A stretch of DNA of 64,000 nt, from positions 36,307,846 to 36,371,845 of the forward strand of contig OY755243.1 of assembly GCA_963576725.1 (NCBI GenBank), given 5' to 3'. Below the pieces are notes generated by a model. The model saw only the letters and a program-made list of their open reading frames with translations. It searched no databases and was not told the DNA's origin. The DNA comes from Azorinus chamasolen (taxonomy: Eukaryota > Mollusca > Bivalvia > Cardiida > Solecurtidae). Position 1 is the stretch's first letter. The number at the start of each line of letters is the position of its first letter. Shown piece by piece: positions 22,050 to 31,759 of the stretch. Position numbers and translations under genes: made by a program.

Positions 22050-22958
22050 ACATATCACCTTTGCAAGTATATGCCATATTGTATAGTATGACGTCTATAT
22101 TAAAGCGATCATTAACTGATTCAACATAGGAATCTTCTTTTTATTAAAGGTTTCAGCTTTATTGGCGAAAAGGATTTATTTCATAACTTCAGTGGATAGT
22201 GTTCTCTCTCTTTGGTCCAAACAAACTGGATAAATGGCAACATTTTGTAGCAGTGTGTTGGTTTTACTTCATTTCGCTGAATTTTAACTCATTTGTGCCT
22301 AGTGTAAGCAGAAAGGCTCTGCTTTATTGCTACATGTATATATATTTTTTTATATTGTACATGTATTAAGCAACCACCTGCTCTTAACTGCCTATTCCAT
22401 ATATATATATATATATGCCTTTTCACACATTTGTAAGCAGAGTAGACCCAAATCAAAATGGATCCTGTAGAAGCCGTCTGGTAAGTCTTCCTCTGTTTGT
22501 TAATGAATTCTTCCATGGTAACAATTTGGGCTTTTTGCGAGCATAGCATGAGAAAGGTTAAAGGAGATCGTCAAACATATGAATCTTTATAAACAATATT
22601 GACAATACATGTATGGCTTTCGTCTTGCAATTAGTATGTGTATTATTTTAAGTGCGGGTCATTGCCCGTTTTTAATTATCGCAATTAAGAGTTGTATGAA
22701 CCCACCCTTTATGAAAATTAATTATTTTAGTTCTCGTATAGGAAATATAAAATCCAATGCCATGGAAACTGTAAAGAATATTTTATGTAGATGTATAAGC
22801 AAACAGAGGAAACCTTGACAAGATGGCTCCAACAGGAACCGCCTGATCTTGGTCTACTCTGTTTGTAAAGCCATTACAATGCGTCTCTGTGAGGTAATGG
22901 GTTTAATAGGTCTTTATTCTTGTGAATTTGAAATGTTTTTGTCACTATAGACATTTTA
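22050..22958. other. diverged TT-E pieces in unique sequence
   Basis: A TT-E-like core at about 22420-22500 (AGAGTAGACCCAAATC / GGATCCTGTAGAAGCCGTC) follows an AT dinucleotide run (about 22398-22414). A second half core is at about 22797-22868 (GATGGCTCCAACAGGAACC). No gene recognised. Confidence 0.5.
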
Positions 22959-23079
22959 ATGTATTCTGTGATTTATTGTGAATATAAAAAACCAAAATAT
23001 AATGTGTGGTGTATTATGTTGCTTCATTTTATATTGTCCAGATGTCACCAGTGTCAGTTGGTGCCATTATTATGGCTCC

Positions 23080-23610
23080 TATTGTACAATTCGGACACCC
23101 AATCTCGCCTCTCCACCAGTTTGTATATTTCGGACACCAAATCTCTCATCTCCACCAGTTTGTGTAATTGGGACACCAAATCTCTCATCTCCACCAGTTT
23201 GTGTAATTGGGACACCAAATCTCTCATCTCCACCAGTTTGTATAATTCGGACACCAAATCTCTCATCTCCACCAGTTTGTGTAATTGGGACACCAAATCT
23301 CTCATCTCCACCAGTTTGTGTAATTGGGACACCAAATCTCTCATCTCCACCAGTTTGTGTAATTGGGACACCCAATCTCTCATCTCCTACAGTTTGTATA
23401 ATTCGGACACCAAATCTCTCATCTCCACCAGTTTGTGTAATTGGGACACCAACTCTCTTCTCTCACCAGTTTGTGTAATTGGGACACCAACTCTCTTCTC
23501 TCCACCAGTTTGTATAATCGGGAAACCCAATCTCCCATCTCCACCAGTTTGTACAATTCGGACACCCAATATCTCCTCTCCACCAGTTTGTACAGCCTAT
23601 AAGCCAGTTT
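23080..23610 (+). repeat. 39-bp satellite, about 13 copies, frames open on both strands
   Basis: Unit AATTGGGACACCAAATCTC / TCATCTCCACCAGTTTGTGT. Variants TATAATTCGG and TGTAATTGGG alternate in higher-order fashion. As 39 is divisible by 3, several frames stay open, up to 227 codons from 22959 (13-residue repeat, e.g. SLCNWDTKSLIST). A collagen-like or secreted product is not supported: both strands are equally open. Confidence 0.9.
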
Positions 23611-23639
23611 GGCACCATATTGATAGCTTTATATCAGAC

Positions 23640-23815
23640 TGACATAGTATAGCAAAAAGTGTAAGCCCTCATCAACCTGACCTTGCAGGAACAATCTGAT
23701 CCGAGTCTGCACTATTTGCCTAAATATTTCTGTCTGAATAACTATGGTAATGCGGGTATGGGTTATTTTTAGGCGCATGCTGTATTGAATGTGGACATTC
23801 ATTATATGAGGAATA
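23640..23815. mobile_element. J-type hairpin remnant
   Basis: AGCAAAAAGTGTAAGCCCTC / TGCAGGAACAATCTGATCC / GAGTCTGCACTATTTGCC, then the J-type tail TTTCTGTCTGAATAACTATG/GTAATGCGG. Confidence 0.55.
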
Positions 23816-23879
23816 GTGGCACGGCAGTCATCCCTAGTGCAAAAAGACACTGGTTAGATTCTCAATGTGGCAAGCCGAC

Positions 23880-24570
23880 ACCAACCATCATACATCAGCA
23901 AATAATCTAAAGGGACATAACTCTTCTCATTATGCAGCATAATGTTATAAGCCCTTCATCAGTATGGTGAAGAGGTAGGTGAACTTTGACAGCCCTAGTT
24001 ACAAATATATTAAAGATAAAATTAATTGTTTACGACAACAATGCCAGATATCAGCAAATTCACTGCATTTATATCACCCGCCAAACAAGTGCTGGCCTCA
24101 GTATTTAATTGAGAACTTTATTGACCAGATGGTTTTTCACAAACGAAGAGCCATAACTCTGGTGTTCCAAGGTAAATATATATGATACAACGTACTTACA
24201 GGGGGGTATTTCATCATAATACTAAACAATTACATGCAATTTCAAACTCCAAATAGTTTCTGAGATACGGCTCTGGACAGACAAAATGTTACATTTTTTG
24301 GTAAAGAGCCATAAGTCTGGTGTTTCAAGGTCAATATAAATAAACGATAATTGTAGAGCTGCATTTCCCTATGCTACTTAACATTTTTACAAAGTGTCAA
24401 AGAAAAATTCCTAATGGTTTCTGAGAAAAAAAACTCCGGACACACAAACAGGTTATATTTTTCACAAACATGGGCCATAACTCTAGTGTTCCAAGGGCAA
24501 TCTGGGTAATATTTAAAGGCCTAAATTCTGTTATGGCACTAAACATTTACACAAAGTTTCAATGAAAAAC
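23880..24570 (+). repeat. HINE-like core repeats, about 3 units of 155-170 bp
   Basis: GAGCCATAACTCTGGTGTT recurs at about 24149, 24305 and 24476, each followed by CCAAGG and an A/T-rich segment with TTTCTGAGA. No (ACGG)n tail remains. This is a truncated relative of other mollusc CCATAACTC repeats. Confidence 0.7.
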
Positions 24571-24685
24571 AGGTCCCAATTAATATCATGTAAATTGTAA
24601 AAAGTTGTTGCATCTTCTGTCATGTAAGTTCCCAGTGTGGCCCTTTGAATGCTGAAGTTTTCAACATGCAGTAGTCCATCATTGT

Positions 24686-24849
24686 TTAACTGTAGAGTCC
24701 ATTCAGTATGAAAGCGTATAATCTACGAGAGGATCTTGAATGACAAACAGTGCAGATTCTGATCAGAGAGCTTCTCTCGGGGCCCTTTGATTTAGTTTAA
24801 CATTGGTTGCAAATGTAAGAATACTTGATTGTTGCATTCAAAGGGTTAA
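24686..24849. mobile_element. TT-I element, complete, TTAA both ends
   Basis: TTAACTGTAGAGTCCATTCAG to GCATTCAAAGGGTTAA. Core GCAGATTCTGATCAGAGAGC / TTCTCTCGGGGCCCTTTGAT. Its right TTAA ends 4 bp before the candidate exon at 24854. Confidence 0.85.
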
Positions 24850-24853
24850 TTAC

Positions 24854-24891
24854 CCTGTGTCGTCCATCTCCAGGGACGTCCACTCCTTCAG
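24854..24891 (-). CDS. candidate 38-nt internal exon, minus strand
   Basis: Acceptor TTTTAATTTCAG at 24892 onward and donor GTAATT at 24848-24853. Two frames are open: LKEWTSLEMDDT, and with a phase-1 upstream exon EGVDVPGDGRHR. The donor GT lies against the TTAA of a TT-I MITE, so the splice site would have been part-made by the insertion. No family is recognised. The similar block at 50345-50383 may be a decayed copy. Speculative. Confidence 0.18.
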
Positions 24892-25062
24892 CTGAAATTA
24901 AAATCAAATCAATTATACACCTCTTTGCATCCTGCACATGTAATCTGTTGTATGGTCTGAAAGAAAAGCAACATGCAATGGAACCACTCCCCACATGAAA
25001 ACGAGTCAAGACAACCACACAAGAAAAAGAGGCAAGACAATGTCTTCAACATTTTGCAATAA

Positions 25063-25440
25063 CAGTAGAACCTCTCTGAAGTGATCATTTAACTCATTCC
25101 CTCAAATGCTATTTTTAGACCCAACCTCTTTGAATAAATCTACCAAAAAGGAGTATTTACTAGAGAAAAGGAAAAAAATAGAATTGTGTAGTATTGAAAC
25201 CATTGTGATAAATAGAGCAATTTGCTCCTATGGAGCAAATGCTCTTTTTATCACAATGGTTTCAAAAATTGACTTTTACAAGGGCGTAGAAAGGCGTATT
25301 TATGGGGGAAAGGGTTAATAAATAGATATTTTTGTCTTTAAAAGCAGGTGGTTGCTTCATGCAGGATTAAAGTAATACAAAAAGCTCCTGTAGGATCTGT
25401 CTTCATCCTGCATTAAGTTACCACCTGACTTTAACCCATT
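25063..25440. mobile_element. PG-A element split by TT-C
   Basis: CAGTAGAACCTCTCTGAAGTG, then the TT-C at 25089-25318. It resumes TTTTTGTCTTTAAAAGCAGG, GGTTGCTTCATGCAGG, AAAGCTCCTGTAGGATC and CATCCTGCATTAAGTTACC. The right end is lost near TTTAACCC. Confidence 0.75.
25089..25318. mobile_element. TT-C element nested in PG-A
   Basis: TTAACTCATTCCCTC to GGGGGAAAGGGTTAA, exact TTAA flanks. Inner stem TTGCTCCTATGGAGCAAATG. Confidence 0.9.
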
Positions 25441-25467
25441 AGTGCCTTTAAAAGGGATTGATTGGTT

Positions 25468-25696
25468 TTAACCCTTTCCTCGATAAATACGCCTTTCTAC
25501 GCCTCTGTAAAAATCACTTTATGAAACCATTGTGATAAATAGAGCATTTGCTTCTATAGGAGCAAATGCTCTATTTATCACATTGGTTTCAAACTACAAA
25601 ATTCTAAAAATTTCCTTCTCTCTAGTTAATGCTCCTTTTTGGTAGATTTATTCAAAGTGGTTGGATCTAAAAATAGCCTATGAGGGAATGGGTTAA
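25468..25696. mobile_element. TT-C element, complete
   Basis: TTAACCCTTTCCTCGATAAAT to TATGAGGGAATGGGTTAA. Left and right TIRs are of the two TT-C subtypes (CCCTTTCC versus CCCATTCC). Centre TTGCTTCTATAGGAGCAAAT. Confidence 0.92.
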
Positions 25697-25793
25697 GGCA
25701 GCAGAACTCATATCTAGGATCTATTAATGGTTTTAATACACACAAATGCCCTTGATGCACTGAACGCTAGGGTCAAACAATAAAATACCAGTA

Positions 25794-26212
25794 CAGTTGA
25801 ACCTGTCTTAAGAGACCTTAAAAAAAGTGGTGTTATTGTGGGTCTGTATGACAGGTGGTAGCTTAATGCAGTAGAAAACTCCTATAGATGTTTTCTGCAT
25901 TACTTTTACCCTATATCAAACAACCATCTGCTGAATTTTAAAATGCATTTCGTCTTCTTTACCCATGCCCTGTGGTATAATTACATATATATTCACTGTT
26001 TGCAAGTATTTCTCTGTGCAATCACTGCTGTGGAGAGCACTGGTTGCACAATCAATTTGTAAATAGTGCAGACCCTGATGAAATAGCTCCTGCAGGAGCT
26101 GTCTCATCTGGGTCTACACTATTTACAGGTAGGTATATTGACGTGAACAGCAAGCGAAGGGTTAAGATTCCTTTGTACAATCAATATAAGGTCGCTAAGA
26201 CAGGTTTTACTG
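25794..26212. mobile_element. PG-A-like pogo element split by TT-L
   Basis: TA then CAGTTGAACCTGTCTTAAG; right AAGACAGGTTTTACTG then TA. The inner half GACAGGTGGTAGCTTAATGC/AGTAGAAAACTCCTATAG is PG-A. Interrupted by 25932-26165. Confidence 0.8.
25932..26165. mobile_element. TT-L element, left tip lost
   Basis: TGAATTTTAAAATGCATTTC through core CTGATGAAATAGCTCCTGC/AGGAGCTGTCTCATC to GAACAGCAAGCGAAGGGTTAA. The complete copy at 60831-61080 shows that about 17 bp of the left end are missing. Confidence 0.82.
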
Positions 26213-26248
26213 TACTTATGGAATGTGTATTTTAAGCCTTAGAAAATA

Positions 26249-26412
26249 TAGTAAAACCTGTTCTAAGCAACCATTAAAAAAACCTAATTCTAGGACATAA
26301 AGGCAGGTGATGGCTTAATATATGCTGAAAGTAATGCAGAAAGCCTTTGCAGTGCATTAAACCACCAACCTTTGATGAAATTCCTAAATTGATCAGTCAA
26401 TAAAAGGTCACT
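26249..26412. mobile_element. PG-A-like element, interrupted on the right at TTAA
   Basis: TA TAGTAAAACCTGTTCTAAG at left; inner GGCAGGTGATGGCTTAAT / GAAAGTAATGCAGAAAGCC / GTGCATTAAACCACCAACC. The right arm AAAAGGTCAC stops at a TTAA (about 26412) where a TT-E begins. Confidence 0.65.
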
Positions 26413-26590
26413 TAACCATTTCCTTCCTGTAAGTGACTTTTCATGCCATTGCAAAAAGAGTAGACTCAGATCATATGGCTCCTATAGTAGCTGTCTGAAA
26501 AGGGTCTGCTTTGTTTGCTTATGGAATTATAAAGATGTGATTCCACAGTTTCTGCCAAGTTAAGAAAGCCCTGTGTTCATGTACCAGAGC
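26412..26590. mobile_element. TT-E element, right end missing
   Basis: TTAACCATTTCCTTCCTG, core AGATCATATGGCTCCTATAG/TAGCTGTCTGAAAAGGG, arm ATTCCACAGTTTCTGCC to about GTGTTCATG. Confidence 0.6.
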
Positions 26591-26599
26591 TACAAATAA

Positions 26600-26715
26600 G
26601 AGACGGTTTTAAAGAGTGGTCACAATATAGGGTTTGGTGGAGAAATAAAGGAGTTATTCTTGAAAATGTTTAAATTTATGCATCTTATCTGGAGCTCTGA
26701 TGTAACATTTCAAAA
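26600..26715 (+). repeat. dispersed repeat with a flipped arm (copy of 54533)
   Basis: TTGGTGGAGAAATAAAGGAG/TTATTCTTGAAAATGTTT and TATCTGGAGCTCTGATGT match 54563-54640 in the same direction. The preceding AAGAGACGGTTTTAAAGAG/TGGTCACA is the reverse complement of 54533-54560. Confidence 0.65.
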
Positions 26716-26828
26716 TTCATCTAAAAATATTCACTGTGTCATTACCTGTCATTGTTCACCTGTTCAAACATTGAACAGGTAAAATGTTAAAATTTAAAAG
26801 ACACATTCTACTGTACATGAATAATATA

Positions 26829-27039
26829 CAGTAAAACCTCTCTATAACGGCCACTAAATTACATCAAGTATTTTGTGTAAAAGGCAGGTGGCTGCTTAAA
26901 GCAAGGTGAAAGTAAAACAGAACGCTCCTATAGGAGCGTTCTGTTTTACATTCACCTTGCTTTAAGCAGCCACCTGCCCTAAATACCAACTAATTTATTA
27001 TTAACACAAATTAGTGGCCGTTATAGAGAGGTTTTACTG
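26829..27039. mobile_element. PG-B pogo-like hairpin, near-perfect, TA flanks
   Basis: TA, CAGTAAAACCTCTCTATAAC ... GTTATAGAGAGGTTTTACTG, TA. Inner perfect palindrome through AACGCTCCTATAGGAGCGTT. Confidence 0.95.
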
Positions 27040-27049
27040 TACTGAACTT

Positions 27050-27292
27050 CTGTTAGAACGCTTTACTCTATAGATATACCTTTAAATGCCTTTGCAAACA
27101 GAGAAGACCTTGATCAAGATCATTAACGAGTAATCTGATCAGGGTCTGTTCTGTTCGCTCTTGAAATAATATAGATCTAATTCTACAGTTTCTGCCATAA
27201 CTAAACATTCCTATTTTTAAACTTCATTAATGCAGCAAATAAATAGTAATGTCATTATTTCTTACAAGAATATTCATGAACTAAAGGGTTAA
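27050..27292 (+). mobile_element. TT-E element
   Basis: Left end degraded (TAGAACGCTTTACTCTATAG), core GAAGACCTTGATCAAGATC/ATTAACGAGTAATCTGATC, right arm ATTCATGAACTAAAGGGTTAA. Confidence 0.78.
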
Positions 27293-27294
27293 CA

Positions 27295-27355
27295 TGAATA
27301 CAATTAGAGTCTGATTTAGATTAGATCCTGATGAGACTCTGAAGTACTCTGCTTT
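27295..27355. mobile_element. TT-F scrap
   Basis: TTAGATTAGATCCTGATGAG / ACTCTGAAGTACTCTGC, a half hairpin core of TT-F between two TT-E copies. Confidence 0.45.
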
Positions 27356-27605
27356 TTAACCCTTTCTTCTATGAACATTCAAGTAAGATAATGATGACGT
27401 CATGCATATTACTTTAATTATTAAAAATGGTATATTAAAACATGATTTTTTTTTTCAAAAGCAGAAAATGTCGAATCAAATGTACATGTATATCATTACA
27501 TAAGCAAACAGAGCAGACTGCGACAAGACAGCTCCTGTAGGAGCCATCTGTTCTAGGTCTACTCTGTTTGTAAAGGCATAGAAATGCATATTTATGGAGT
27601 AAATT
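27356..27605 (-). mobile_element. TT-E element
   Basis: TTAACCCTTTCTTCTATGAAC, GATAATGACGTCATGC arm, core AGACAGCTCCTGTAGGAGCC/ATCTGTTCTAGGTC, right ATGCATATTTATGGAGTAA. Confidence 0.78.
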
Positions 27606-27871
27606 CCCTGTTCAATATTCGTGGAAGATATAATGTCATCATGAATATTTATAAGCTGAAATGTTATAATACTAACTTTTCAAGGAAATTTTTTTTTGAC
27701 AAAATTGTAGAATTTGCTCCTATAGGAGCAAAAAAATTTAATGCTCTATTTATCACAATGGTTTCAAACTACAAAATTCTAAAAGTTTCCTTTTCTCTAG
27801 TTAATGCTCCTTTTCAGTAGATTGATTCAAAGAGGTTGTATCTAAAAATAGGCTATGAGGTAAAGGGTTAA
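27606..27871. mobile_element. TT-E arm fused to TT-C right half
   Basis: GATATAATGTCATCATGAAT (TT-E), then TTTGCTCCTATAGGAGC and the TT-C right arm TTTTCAGTAGATTGATTC to TATGAGGTAAAGGGTTAA. An A-rich tract with TTTAA splits the TT-C palindrome. Confidence 0.65.
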
Positions 27872-28221
27872 ATGGACTGTTTACAATATCATATTGACCC
27901 TAGCACTCTATACGATAAATCAAATATGTCAGATGATTATAAAAACACTTTAATAAATAATGAATATGCTCTAGGTTTATTTTCACATCAAAACAACCTA
28001 ATTCACTTGTTAGTCTGCCTCAGGGAACTTTGGTTGCAGTAATCATCATCTTACCACACATGTTCTACAACACAAAATATTGCCCTATAGGTAAATCTGT
28101 ATTTGTCACTGCTATCACTCTTCTTCGTTTGTTAATCTCTTCCTCCATGAATATTCCTGTAAGAAATAATGATGTTATGAATACTATTTTATTTCATGCT
28201 TTCCGGTGGCTTACCAAGATA
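27872..28221. other. unannotated stretch
   Basis: No gene recognised. A TT-E-like end is visible at about 28136-28190 (CTCTTCCTCCATGAATATTC, AAGAAATAATGATG). Confidence 0.4.
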
Positions 28222-28292
28222 TAACAGTGGATTATCACTTGATAAACTCACTGTTTTGAACAGTGAAATTATCAATTTGATAATTTCACGGT
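28222..28292. repeat. double inverted repeat
   Basis: AACAGTG...CACTGTT then AACAGTG...CACGGTT in succession. The second half contains TGAAATTATCAATTTGATA/ATTTCA, nearly a perfect 25-bp palindrome (28264-28288). Confidence 0.65.
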
Positions 28293-28482
28293 TACCGGAC
28301 TACCGGTACTTGTTCCCCCCATGGGGATTTTAACCTGCACTAAGCAGTCAGATATTTAGAAAAGCAATAAAATTCTTCTTTTATTGGGTCGTTTTGCAGT
28401 GTTTTGTTATATTTTTGAAAAAAGTTTCACAGGGAATACATTAATTTTGATAACAAATGAAATAACAGCAGTACAAAATGAA

Positions 28483-28555
28483 ATCCAAACTGGGACTCGA
28501 ACCCAGACCTTCTGCCAATAAATGACAAGACGTCCTCACATTAGACTATTTGGAC
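28483..28555 (-). tRNA. tRNA-like gene or tRNA pseudogene
   Basis: A 73-nt minus-strand segment folds as a tRNA. Acceptor GTCCAAA pairs with TTTGGAT (one G-U). D stem is GTCT/GGAC with a short 7-nt loop, and the T arm CTGGG TTCGAGT CCCAG is perfect. An A-box-like TAGTCTAATGTG and a perfect B box GGTTCGAGTCC are present. The anticodon arm is irregular: TTGTC/GGCAG with loop ATTTATT gives anticodon UUA (would read UAA) and two extra bases before the stem. U37 and the extra bases argue for a pseudogene or a SINE head. No TTTT terminator follows closely. Confidence 0.5.
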
Positions 28556-29394
28556 GTATGTACTGCTATTTGCACTCGTAATTTAGTTTAAAATGATGAA
28601 ATTGTCCACCAATCGATTTTACATTAAGATTCATGAATTAAACCAAACGTCTACCAGTACAGTACCTGTATCGAATCTACTCTACCAGTCTTCAAGTACA
28701 GCAAATTCAAGCCGCTTACTCAATGCCATCATCAACTGACACTAGGCGGAACAAACCAACCATGATTATCTATAGGATTCAAAAGCGGATTTCAAACCAG
28801 CGTCTTCCCTGGCTGTCATTTCCATGTTCATGTCACTAGTTACTAGATCTGTAACAAGTTATCAACCCCGTTACAGAAACACAAACTCTTTCTCAGTGAA
28901 TCTAAAATTCTCCGGTGTGCAGACTGTTCAAAAGAATTCTATTGTTTTCCGACAGTGACAGTGAATATTCAACACGTGGCATTATCCATTCATATTTCCT
29001 GATAACGTTGGCTCAGTTAAAGCCCACAACCTACAAATTGACGCGCAGTAATACCAACAAAGTTTTCTTTTAGTTTTGTTGTCAGATATACAAAATTATG
29101 TTAACCCCTCTGTGTTAATCATTTTGAACTTATAAAAGATATTTTTATGGACATTTTAAAATTTCGAAGACAATTATATAGAACTATATCTTCTGTCGTG
29201 AAGCGACATGTGAACTGCAGTCTATCACTGGGGCTCCCCACGGGGAGCGAATCGTACTTTCGATTTCGTTAGGACATAAATCTGTTGGAAAAATGATTAT
29301 AAAGTTGAATAAAAGCATGAAATAGAATATTTGTTATTTTCGGTGGAAGATTGAAATTTATTTCATCTCGTGAACAGCCTTGGCAGGAATTGTA
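28556..29394. other. unannotated unique sequence
   Basis: Repeat-poor and of mixed composition. A small hairpin GCTCCCCACGGGGAGC is at 29233-29248. No open frame or domain recognised. Confidence 0.4.
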
Positions 29395-29560
29395 CAATAA
29401 TAATCTATATCATATCATAACGGAGCAGACCCTGATCAGACAGCTCCTATAGTCTATATTATACCATAAGCAAACAAAGAAGACCCATCATCCTGATCAG
29501 ATGGCTCCTAGGAGGTGTATTATCTGGGTCTACACTGTTTGCAAAGGCTGGAAAAGGTGT
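29395..29560. mobile_element. two TT-E half cores
   Basis: CGGAGCAGACCCTGATCAG/ACAGCTCCTATAG (about 29419) then AGCAAACAAAGAAGACCC / GATGGCTCCTAGGAGGTG / TCTGGGTCTACACTGTTTGC. The outer arms are mostly gone. Confidence 0.6.
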
Positions 29561-29711
29561 TTGTATGATAGAAATGGAAACAGTGAAAATAATTTAAATC
29601 CCGATGTAATCTCAAGTTTCTCATTTTGATAAAAACAATTTGCAAAGAATCACTATTAGCATACAAAAGACTTCACCCTTACAGTGTGGGACACAAGTCA
29701 CTAATGTTCTT

Positions 29712-29990
29712 TCACTAATGTTCTTTGCAAACAGTGTAGACCCAGATGAGAGGACTCGTAGAGGAGCAGTGTAGACCCAGATGAGAGGACTCGTAGAGGA
29801 GCAGTGTAGACCCAGATGAGAGGACTCCTAGAGGAGCAGTGTAGACCCAGATGAGAGGACTCGTAGAGGAGCAGTGTAGACCCAGATGAGAGGACTCGTA
29901 GAGGAGCAGTGTAGACCCAGATGAGAGGACTCGTAGAGGAGCAGTGTAGACCCAGATGAGAGGACTCGTAGAGGAGCGCTCTCATCAGGA
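29712..29990 (+). repeat. 35-bp minisatellite grown from one hairpin arm, 7 copies
   Basis: Unit CAGTGTAGACCCAGATGAG/AGGACTCGTAGAGGAG repeated almost without change. The last unit runs into the opposite arm CGCTCTCATCAGGATCTGC, so a TT-type hairpin core has had its left arm amplified. The 98-codon minus frame is an artefact of the array. Confidence 0.93.
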
Positions 29991-30072
29991 TCTGCACTGT
30001 TTGTCATGTTACATTAATCTTTAGAAAACATCCCTAAATATTCACCATAAGGCATAAGCTTGACTTGTTTGA

Positions 30073-30380
30073 AATTTCATGGATTGATACCTGCCTATGA
30101 GTTAATTAGTATACACTTTCCATGGATTGATACCTCCCTGTGAGTTAATTAATACACACTTTCCATGGATTGATACCTGTCGAGGTTAATTAATACACAC
30201 TTTCCATGGATTGATACCTGCCTATGAGTTAATTAATACACACTTTCCATGGATTGATACCTGTCTATGCATTAACCAATACACACTTTCCATGGATTGA
30301 TACCTGTCTATGAGTTAATTAGTATAAATTTTCCATGGATTGATAGCTGTCTATGAGTTATCTAATACACACTTTCAAAA
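30073..30380 (+). repeat. 43-bp tandem repeat, about 7 copies
   Basis: Unit CATGGATTGATACCTGTCTA/TGAGTTAATTAATACACACT/TTC with small changes. Each unit contains a TTAATTAA-like target. Confidence 0.92.
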
Positions 30381-30409
30381 CTGTAATAATTTCATATATT
30401 TGGCCAGAT

Positions 30410-30690
30410 TAAGTAAGGCATATAGAGCAGACCAAGATGACACTGTTCTTGCAGGAGAGCAGTTTGATCAAGGTCTTAACTGTTCGCTACTCATTTGTTT
30501 CATTAATCCCTTACCCCATGAATATCCATGTAAGAAATAATGACATCATGATTATTAATTACATTCAATTCATAATGGCACATGAACACAAGAATTCAAC
30601 AGTTTCTGTCATGACTAAATAATCCTGTGTTCATATGCCTTTATTTCTTACATGAATACTAGTATTCAACAGGTAAAGGGTAAAAAAATA
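30410..30690. mobile_element. J-type core followed by TT-E arms
   Basis: TAGAGCAGACCAAGATGACAC / GGAGAGCAGTTTGATCAAGG (about 30420-30475), then CATGAATATCCATGTAAG / AAATAATGACATCATGATT and a second TT-E right arm to CAACAGGTAAAGGGT at 30678. Confidence 0.55.
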
Positions 30691-30784
30691 AAGATAGAAT
30701 GAAACGGCTAATTGTGACCCGATAAGATCATGATCAGACAGATAGATAGGAATAATACTGCCCCACCCCCAAACCTCATCTCAT

Positions 30785-30960
30785 GACATCATAGATGTTA
30801 TTTGGCTGATTATTTATAATGGCATATGAACACAGGAAGTTTTGGCCAAGGTAGAATCAGATCAATATTCCTCCATAAGCAAACTGAGCATAGCCTAAAC
30901 AGATGTCTTCTACAGGAGCCATCTAATCTGTGTCTATACTGCTTGCAATGGTGTACAAAA
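30785..30960 (-). mobile_element. TT-E remnant
   Basis: ATGACATCATAGATGTTATT, GAACACAGGAAGTTTTGGCC, then core GATGTCTTCTACAGGAGCC/ATCTAATCTGTGTC. Confidence 0.6.
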
Positions 30961-31017
30961 ATGTATACAATAATGGTCTGCTTCATTTGAAAGGGCATGA
31001 AAAGGTGTCTGTACCAG

Positions 31018-31263
31018 GTAACCCTTTCCTTCATATAAACACATTTTCAAGCATTTTCAAACAGAGTAGACCCAGATCAGACGGCTCCTGTATGTGCCAT
31101 CTGATCAGCCTCTGCTCTGTTTACTAATGGAATATGATAGATCTGATTTTTTAGTTTTTAAAATGCATGGCTACAACGTTCCACCTTCCATATTTCATTA
31201 TACCCATTTTGTCCATGAATATTCAGTAGGTATTGAAATATGGAATATACAGGAAAAGGGTTA
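31018..31263 (+). mobile_element. TT-D element
   Basis: GTAACCCTTTCCTTCATAT; core GATCAGACGGCTCCTGTATG/TGCCATCTGATCAG; right arm CAACGTTCCACCTTCCATA, CAGTAGGTATTGAAATATGG, end CAGGAAAAGGGTTA. Confidence 0.87.
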
Positions 31264-31759
31264 TGTGAAAAGACATTATCTTTGAACATGTATTTTCATT
31301 TAATTGGCGTGACTTACCAGTTAAGAAACAAAATGAATGTGAAGGTTGATAAAAAAAATGTGAAGGTTGTTATCATGTTTGTTTCATGATAATTACATTG
31401 GAGAAATCTTCCAACCATGTAATACACTGAGTGGTTTGTAGCAGAGTGTACTTGATGAACTCAGTTCATGAGTGAAAGATGAAAACTTTTTAAATCCCTT
31501 TTTTACCAGACATCGTTGACAAAACAACCTTTCCTTGTAATCATATTTCTAATTCATTGATCCTTCTTTCTCACTATGGTGTGGGTTTCATGCTCTGTTT
31601 GCTCTCTACGGTGAGACATGAAGTTTGCATTTTTAAGAATGAAATATGTTACACTTCAAATAAACAAGCCAATCAATCTGCCTGTCACAGATGTTGGTTA
31701 CATAACTACGCTGCAAAATATCTCTCTTTACCATACTGCATATTTACGCACATGCTCAC
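31264..31759. other. unannotated stretch
   Basis: No repeat family or gene seen. Confidence 0.4.

Noticed and set aside
23080..23610. CRISPR-like array
   Set aside because: Units are contiguous with no unique spacers, and the sequence is eukaryotic repeat DNA.
22959..23642. 227-codon plus-strand frame with a 13-residue repeat
   Set aside because: It is produced by a 39-bp satellite that is equally open on the other strand. No start context, domain or splice partner.
29233..29248. GC-rich hairpin as a bacterial-type terminator
   Set aside because: No gene before it, no T-run after it, and the context is eukaryotic.
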